From JABSSA01 sp039984715 (lineage in GTDB: Bacteria; Pseudomonadota; Alphaproteobacteria; Rhodobacterales; Rhodobacteraceae), in assembly GCA_039984715.1 (NCBI GenBank), contig JBDWUA010000016.1, positions 434,001 through 498,000 on the forward strand: 64,000 bases of DNA, in the 5' to 3' direction. The position numbers were made by a program, and so were the translations under genes. The notes beneath the pieces are model-generated. The model did no database searches. It saw nothing but the letters and a program-made list of their open reading frames with translations, and was not told the DNA's origin. Below are positions 59,928 to 64,000 of this stretch, piece by piece (position 1 is the stretch's first letter; every line of letters begins with the position of its first letter).

Positions 59928-60818
59928 TTAGGATCCAGAAGGCAAGGTCTTCAAATAGGCGGCTATTGCATTTCTGTCGGTCGCGGACAATTTCGACATG
60001 TTTTCGATCACGTCTACCATCTCGCCACCGGCGCTGTCGAAATCTGGGGTGAATCCGGTTTCAAGGTAATACGCGATGTCCTTTGCGCTCCAATCCAGCG
60101 TATCGGGTGTCAGTGCGGGAATTTTACCTTTGCCATCCGGCGACGGTGCCCCGCGCAGCCATTGCGAACGATCCAATCCGCCCAAAGCATTGCGCGGCGT
60201 ATGACATTCGGCGCAATGGCCAAGCCCTTCGACCAGATAACGTCCTCGGATCAATTCGGGTGTGTCCTGTTGTTGCGCAACCCATTCAGATTGCACAAAC
60301 ATCAGCTTCCAAAGACCTAAACCGCGCCGAATGTTGAACGGAAACGAGACATCATGCGCGCGGTTTGGCGTTTGTGAAGCGGGCAATGTGGACAAGAAAG
60401 CGGAAAGGTCAACGACGTCTTGATCGGATGCATGGATATAGGACGCATATGGAAACGCCGGGTAATAATGGTCACCGTCCGGGCTGACACCATGTTGCAT
60501 TGCATCGGCTAGTTCTGTGGAGCTCCATCCGCCGATCCCCGCATCCGGATCGGGTGAAATGTTGGGGGCATAGAACGTTCCAAACGCGGTTGAAAACGCA
60601 AGACCTCCTGAAAGAACGGCCTTGTCATCGCCTTCTGCATTCGGGGCTGCATGACAGGATGCGCACCCACCAGCCGCGAAAACAGTGGACCCGCGATCTG
60701 CATCACCGACCAAAGCCGCCAGTCGATCCGGCGTACTTTGGTTGGGACGCGTGAGAGTCCAGAACAGGGCCAACCCCAAACAGGCCAGCCCCGCACATAA
60801 AATAATAAAACGGCTCAT
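59928..60818 (-). CDS. Diheme c-type cytochrome
   Basis: 296 residues, membrane-anchored by an N-terminal helix at about 5-22 (IILCAGLACLGLALFWTL), exported to the periplasm. Two heme-binding CxxCH motifs: AAGGCASCHAAPNAEGDD near residue 50-67 and GLGHCAECHTPRNALGG near 200. Candidate axial Met residues follow each. The first domain contains GGLAFSTAFGTFYAPNISPD then PDAGIGGWSSTELADAMQHG, the family seen in cytochrome subunits of alcohol or sorbitol dehydrogenases. It lies next to a cytochrome c' gene on the same strand, 25 bp apart, which suggests co-transcription. No dehydrogenase partner is in view. Confidence 0.93.
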   Translation of the reverse strand: MSRFIILCAGLACLGLALFWTLTRPNQSTPDRLAALVGDADRGSTVFAAGGCASCHAAPNAEGDDKAVLSGGLAFSTAFGTFYAPNISPDPDAGIGGWSSTELADAMQHGVSPDGDHYYPAFPYASYIHASDQDVVDLSAFLSTLPASQTPNRAHDVSFPFNIRRGLGLWKLMFVQSEWVAQQQDTPELIRGRYLVEGLGHCAECHTPRNALGGLDRSQWLRGAPSPDGKGKIPALTPDTLDWSAKDIAYYLETGFTPDFDSAGGEMVDVIENMSKLSATDRNAIAAYLKTLPSGS

Positions 60819-60843
60819 CGTTTCTTCAGGTCAACCTCAGCGG

Positions 60844-61326
60844 TTAATTTATCGGTGCACGATACGCTTTGTGACAGGCGCCGCAAGCTTCTCCGACAGC
60901 ACCAATGGCGCCGCGCAGGGAATCAAGGTCAGTGCCCGCAGCAGCTGCCATTTTTTCCGCCGCCGCCGCTAAATCTTGGCCCTTGTTTGCGATGTCTGGC
61001 CATTTTTCCCAGGCAGCAGGCAAAGCGCGTGTGCCTTTTTCGATTGAAACGTTGTCAGACCCTTGTGGCCAAGCAGCTGCCATCGAAAGCTTGGAAGCGG
61101 ACAACAAGTTCGCCGCCGATGCACCTGCCAAATCGGCGTCATAATCCATTTCACCTTTGGCCATCGCGCCCAAGATTCCAAGGTTAAAGCTGTATAGCGT
61201 CATTTGTGCTTGGCGGGCTTTGATTTCGTTCGCGAATTCCCCTTTTGCATGGCCACCGGCAAAAGCCAGTGAGGCCATTACACCCAAACACGCGGTACTG
61301 AGTACAATCTTTTTGGTCAAAGACAT
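60844..61326 (-). CDS. Cytochrome c prime
   Basis: 160 residues from ATG at 61324-61326 (MSLTKKIVLSTACLGVMASL), with TTGGAGCG upstream. Signal peptide cleaved near AFAGG. Four-helix-bundle protein with the heme motif at the C-terminus, EACGACHKAYRAPIN (CxxCH, fourth-helix Cys-x2-Cys-His near residue 147-151). Helix 1 has a KARQAQMTLYSFNLGILGAM stretch typical of cytochromes c' (KxRqxxM). Cytochromes c' bind NO and CO. Divergent from the LysR gene with about 90 bp between, so it may be regulated by it. Just upstream of the diheme cytochrome. Confidence 0.93.
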   Translation of the reverse strand: MSLTKKIVLSTACLGVMASLAFAGGHAKGEFANEIKARQAQMTLYSFNLGILGAMAKGEMDYDADLAGASAANLLSASKLSMAAAWPQGSDNVSIEKGTRALPAAWEKWPDIANKGQDLAAAAEKMAAAAGTDLDSLRGAIGAVGEACGACHKAYRAPIN

Positions 61327-61419
61327 GGTTCGCTCCAAGAAAAAGAAAAGTTGTTTGATTACGCTAGCTGTGAAAAAAAGAATAGCCAGTCTGTATCTTT
61401 GACTCTGGGGGTTCGAATT

Positions 61420-62286
61420 TTGCACAGCTTGAATTGGGATGACTTGCGATTTGTTCTTGCAGTGGTTGAACACGGGTCCCTTTCGGCCGCAGCACGGCAA
61501 TTGGGGGTGAACCATGCAACTGTCCTTAGACGCGTGGGGGCCTTTGAGGCGCGTATTGGGTCGCCAATTTTTCACCGAACTGCGCAAGGGTATCAAATCT
61601 TGCCGGATCAACTGCGGTTGATCGAAGCGACCAGAGAGGTGGGGCACGCGATAAATTCTGTCGAACGGCTTGGGGCAGGGCTAGAAACCCAGTTATCCGG
61701 GCAAGTGCGCGTCACATCCACTGATACCGTTTGCATGACGCTTTTGCCCGAAATTTTGAAAGACCTGCAAACCCAAGCAGAAGGGCTGCATTTGTCACTT
61801 GTGTGTTCAAACACACATCTCAATTTGTCATTGCTAGAAGCCGAAGTCACAATTCGACCTGCTGCGCGCCTTCCCGAAGAACTGGTTGGCGCTCAGGCGG
61901 GGTATATGCGGTTTGCGGCGTATAAAAGGGCTGCGGATTCGGTGTCTGACAGATGGATTGGACCCGCAGGACCGTTGACTGATGCGTTGCCGATGGTGTG
62001 GCTGGATGATTTCATCAAGGGCACGGGATATGTGGCGCGCACGGACAGTTTTATGGTTGCCCGGGAATTGGCCGTGCAAGGTGTCGGGCAGGCATTGTTG
62101 CCTTGTTTGATTGCAGAATCGGACAGCGGCCTTGAGCGAATAGATCGCTTCACGCCAGACATCAAAGTGCCGATTTGGGTCGCAAGCCACGAAGAGCTGG
62201 CAAAGGTCAGCCGTTTGCGGCTTGTCCGGTCATCGCTTTTAGAGGCTTTGCAGCAGCATCAGGCGCAATTGGATCCACAGTTCTGA
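61420..62286 (+). CDS. LysR-family transcriptional regulator
   Basis: 288 residues from TTG 61420 (reads MHSLNWDDLRFVLAVVEHGS), with GGGGG 9-10 nt upstream. A frame start at 61351 adds unlikely residues; homologues begin near NWDDLRF. Winged helix-turn-helix at 1-65 (GSLSAAARQLGVNHATVLRR). The effector domain from about 90 (QLSGQVRVTSTDTVCMTLLP and on) is of the PBP type. Adjacent and divergent to the cytochrome c' and diheme cytochrome genes; LysR regulators commonly control a divergent neighbour. Effector unknown. Convergent with hpt. Confidence 0.9.
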   Translation: MHSLNWDDLRFVLAVVEHGSLSAAARQLGVNHATVLRRVGAFEARIGSPIFHRTAQGYQILPDQLRLIEATREVGHAINSVERLGAGLETQLSGQVRVTSTDTVCMTLLPEILKDLQTQAEGLHLSLVCSNTHLNLSLLEAEVTIRPAARLPEELVGAQAGYMRFAAYKRAADSVSDRWIGPAGPLTDALPMVWLDDFIKGTGYVARTDSFMVARELAVQGVGQALLPCLIAESDSGLERIDRFTPDIKVPIWVASHEELAKVSRLRLVRSSLLEALQQHQAQLDPQF

Positions 62287-62301
62287 CCCGTTACATTTGA
62301 A

Positions 62302-62856
62302 TCATGCGTTGTTTTCGTCATCAACAAATCGCACTTTCCCGATATACGGCAGGTTGCGATTGCGTTGCGCGAAATCAATTCCGTACCCCACGACAAATTC
62401 ATCCGGTATTTTGAAACCGGTCCAATCCGCTGTGAAGTCCAGCTCGCGACGTGTTGGTTTGTCCAGCAGGGCAATGGTTTTCAATCGTGCGGGGGAACGG
62501 TTGCGCAACAGCCGATGAACGTGATGCATGGTGTGGCCGGTGTCGACAATATCTTCGACAATCAGGACGTCGCGGCCTTCAATAGGGGCACGTAAGTCTT
62601 TGAGAATACGCACCTCTTTGCTAGATTCCATGGAATCCCCATAAGACGACGCTTCCAAAAAATCGACTTCGATCGGCAAGTCAAGTTCCCGCACAAGATC
62701 GGCAATGAACACAAATGATCCACGCAAAAGGCCCACAACGACCAGCTTATCGGTTCCTTTGAACTCTTGTTGGATTTCGACGCATAAATCCTCGATCCGC
62801 GCGGCAATCGCCTTGGCCGAGATCAACTGGTCTATGACATATGGCCGCTCTGGCAT
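62302..62856 (-). CDS. hpt: Hypoxanthine phosphoribosyltransferase
   Basis: Salvages hypoxanthine (and guanine) to IMP/GMP with PRPP. 184 residues. The PRPP-binding signature VLIVEDIVDTGHTMHHVHRL near residue 98 and the N-terminal VVGLLRGSFVFIADLVRELD near 40 are diagnostic. DFLEASSYGDSMESS near 64 is the flexible loop, and GIDFAQRNRNLPYIGKVRFV near 160 the end. Length normal. Convergent with LysR and divergent from the COQ10/RatA gene. Confidence 0.97.
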   Translation of the reverse strand: MPERPYVIDQLISAKAIAARIEDLCVEIQQEFKGTDKLVVVGLLRGSFVFIADLVRELDLPIEVDFLEASSYGDSMESSKEVRILKDLRAPIEGRDVLIVEDIVDTGHTMHHVHRLLRNRSPARLKTIALLDKPTRRELDFTADWTGFKIPDEFVVGYGIDFAQRNRNLPYIGKVRFVDDENNA

Positions 62857-62921
62857 GGTGTATCCCTTGAATTTGCTGGAGTTTCAGGACACATGCCCTG
62901 AAACGCTGACAGACATAGACA

Positions 62922-63365
62922 ATGCCAACTCATTCTGAAACCCGCTTCCTGCCCTACACGCCGCAACAGATGTATAATCTGGTCGCTGATGTATCTGAGT
63001 ACCCTAAATTCCTTCCGTGGTGTGCGGCTGCACGTATTCGCAGCCAAACCCCTGACGAAGACAGTATCGTCATGGAGGCTGATCTGGTGATTTCGTTCAA
63101 AGTGTTCCGTGAACGCTTTGGCAGCCGCGTGATATTGTGGCCGGTTGAGCGTCGCATCGACACTGAATATCTTGATGGGCCGTTTCGGCATATGAAGTCG
63201 TCTTGGGCGTTCCAAGAGGTTGAAGGGGGATGTGACGTGTCTTTCTTTGTTGATTTCGAATTTAAAAATGCAATCCTGCAAGGCATTATCGGAGTCGTCT
63301 TCAACGAAGCGATGCAACGTATCGTTCGCGCTTTTGAACGGCGCGCGCAGGAGCTCTATCAATGA
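62922..63365 (+). CDS. COQ10/RatA-type START-domain protein
   Basis: 147 residues from ATG 62922. Polyketide-cyclase/START fold: TRFLPYTPQQMYNLVADVSE near residue 7, YPKFLPWCAAARIRSQ near 27, then ADLVISFKVFRERFGSRVIL near 52, the helix-strand pattern of YfjG/RatA and mitochondrial COQ10. RatA in E. coli blocks 70S association; COQ10 homologues bind ubiquinone. Function in this organism is more likely quinone-related, as in other Alphaproteobacteria, but not proven. The next gene overlaps its stop by 4 bp (ATGA). Confidence 0.9.
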   Translation: MPTHSETRFLPYTPQQMYNLVADVSEYPKFLPWCAAARIRSQTPDEDSIVMEADLVISFKVFRERFGSRVILWPVERRIDTEYLDGPFRHMKSSWAFQEVEGGCDVSFFVDFEFKNAILQGIIGVVFNEAMQRIVRAFERRAQELYQ

Positions 63366-64000
63366 ATGTTGCACAGCAGCTTGCCAAATTTGTATTGACC
63401 AGCGTTCCTGATGCGACGTCCTCTGGGGCGGAACGTATCATGTGCCTTTCATTGTTTGACTGGGCGGCTTGCGGGATGGCGGGTGTCGATGAACCCGTGT
63501 CGCGGATTGTGCGCAGCACTGCAATTGCACAAGGCGTTCAAGGGTCATCCGCGATCTTTGGCGGGGGTGGCGGATTGCCACCTGCGATGGCAGCGTTGGT
63601 CAATGGCGCGACCAGCCACGCGTTGGATTATGACGACACCCATTTTGCACATATTGGACATCCGTCCGTTGCAGTCATTCCGGCAGCTTTGGCAATTCGC
63701 GAACCCGGGCATTCGGACGCGGATGTGCTTTGGGCTGCATTGATTGGCGCAGAGGTTTCCGTGCGCGTGGGTCTTTGGTTGGGACGGTCTCATTATCAGG
63801 CGGGGTTCCATCAAACGGCCACGGCAGGTGCGTTTGGGGCAACGGCTGCGGCGGGTTTGTTGCTTGGTTTGTCAGATGCACAAATGCAGGCCGCGTTCGG
63901 TGTTGCCGCGACCCAAGCGGCGGGTCTGAAGTCGCAATTTGGAACAATGGGCAAACCTTACCATGCGGGACTGGCTGCGCGCACTGGCGTCGAAGCTGCC
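63362..64000 (+). CDS. MmgE/PrpD family protein, C-terminus cut by window edge
   Basis: Starts ATG 63362 inside the stop of the previous gene and runs past the right edge; 213 residues are visible. The N-terminal MmgE/PrpD helical domain is recognisable: SLFDWAACGMAGVDEPVSRI near residue 30, AALVNGATSHALDYDDTHFA near 75-94 with the HxLDYDD signature, and AGFHQTATAGAFGATAAAGL near 147. This family includes 2-methylcitrate dehydratase and other hydro-lyases; the specific substrate cannot be told from this part. Translational coupling to the START gene suggests one transcript. Confidence 0.93.
   Translation, partial: MNVAQQLAKFVLTSVPDATSSGAERIMCLSLFDWAACGMAGVDEPVSRIVRSTAIAQGVQGSSAIFGGGGGLPPAMAALVNGATSHALDYDDTHFAHIGHPSVAVIPAALAIREPGHSDADVLWAALIGAEVSVRVGLWLGRSHYQAGFHQTATAGAFGATAAAGLLLGLSDAQMQAAFGVAATQAAGLKSQFGTMGKPYHAGLAARTGVEAA

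Overview
The window is a 64 kb piece of an alphaproteobacterial chromosome, almost certainly from a marine Rhodobacteraceae (Roseobacter-group) bacterium. The evidence is the gene set and order: class II nrdJ as the only ribonucleotide reductase in view, the rpmF-plsX-fabH-ihfA-merR-tRNA-Pro block, nagZ-scpA-scpB behind a SPOR protein, adjacent sciP and ctrA, GTTC-N7-GTTC LexA boxes, an OlsB-type acyltransferase and a VPLPA/PEP-CTERM-like sorting tail. GC content is moderate, intergenic regions are AT-richer, and TTG/GTG starts are fairly common. I cannot name the genus.

Layout. 1-7.6 kb: a cut-off lipoprotein gene, nrdJ with NrdR- and DnaA-box-like sites upstream and a chain of hairpins plus a strong terminator downstream, two unknown lipoproteins, and an ECF sigma factor facing a small EF-hand protein. 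7.7-10.8 kb: a non-pyrrolysine MttB-family methyltransferase and a class I aminotransferase. 10.9-18.9 kb: a 13-codon Cys/Ile-rich leader peptide, cysS-cimA-squalene/phytoene-synthase-like operon, MFS transporter, AlkA-type glycosylase, esterase, ABM monooxygenase and HNH nuclease. 18.9-22 kb: xth, an AT-rich region with DnaA-box-like 9-mers, then a two-gene unit encoding a protein with eight FSSCS-type repeats and an unrecognised 354-aa protein, then erpA. 22-32 kb: dgt, argS, SPOR protein, nagZ, scpA, scpB, two unknowns, a possible aerolysin-fold protein, and a double-length dCTP deaminase. 32-38 kb: tRNA-Pro, merR, ihfA, fabH, plsX, rpmF, DUF177, bamE-like lipoprotein, olsB. 38-48 kb: ABC-F ATPase, SDR, mnmA, sciP, ctrA, ligA, recG and an unannotated 42-aa membrane peptide behind two LexA boxes. 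48-64 kb: soluble MCP, IscU-like scaffold, hisI, lon, C-type-lectin protein, histidine phosphatase, tRNA-Val, phnM, RTX protein, lipA, two c-type cytochromes, LysR regulator, hpt, a COQ10/RatA protein and a cut-off MmgE/PrpD gene.

Most of the window is housekeeping: nucleotide supply (nrdJ, dcd, dgt, hpt), replication and repair (ligA, recG, xth, alkA), chromosome segregation (scpAB), cell-cycle control (ctrA, sciP, lon), fatty acid and phospholipid entry (plsX, fabH) and translation (cysS, argS, mnmA, rpmF, tRNAs).

The most promising undescribed items are: (1) the FSSCS repeat protein at 20062-20553, whose eight cysteines alternate in spacing 20,17,20,17,20,17,20 residues; (2) the SOS-boxed 42-aa membrane peptide at 47781-47909, a candidate SidA-like checkpoint peptide; (3) the Cys/Ile leader peptide at 10914-10955 in front of cysS-cimA; (4) the possible aerolysin-like protein at 30047-30931; and (5) the hairpin-rich nrdJ 3' region.
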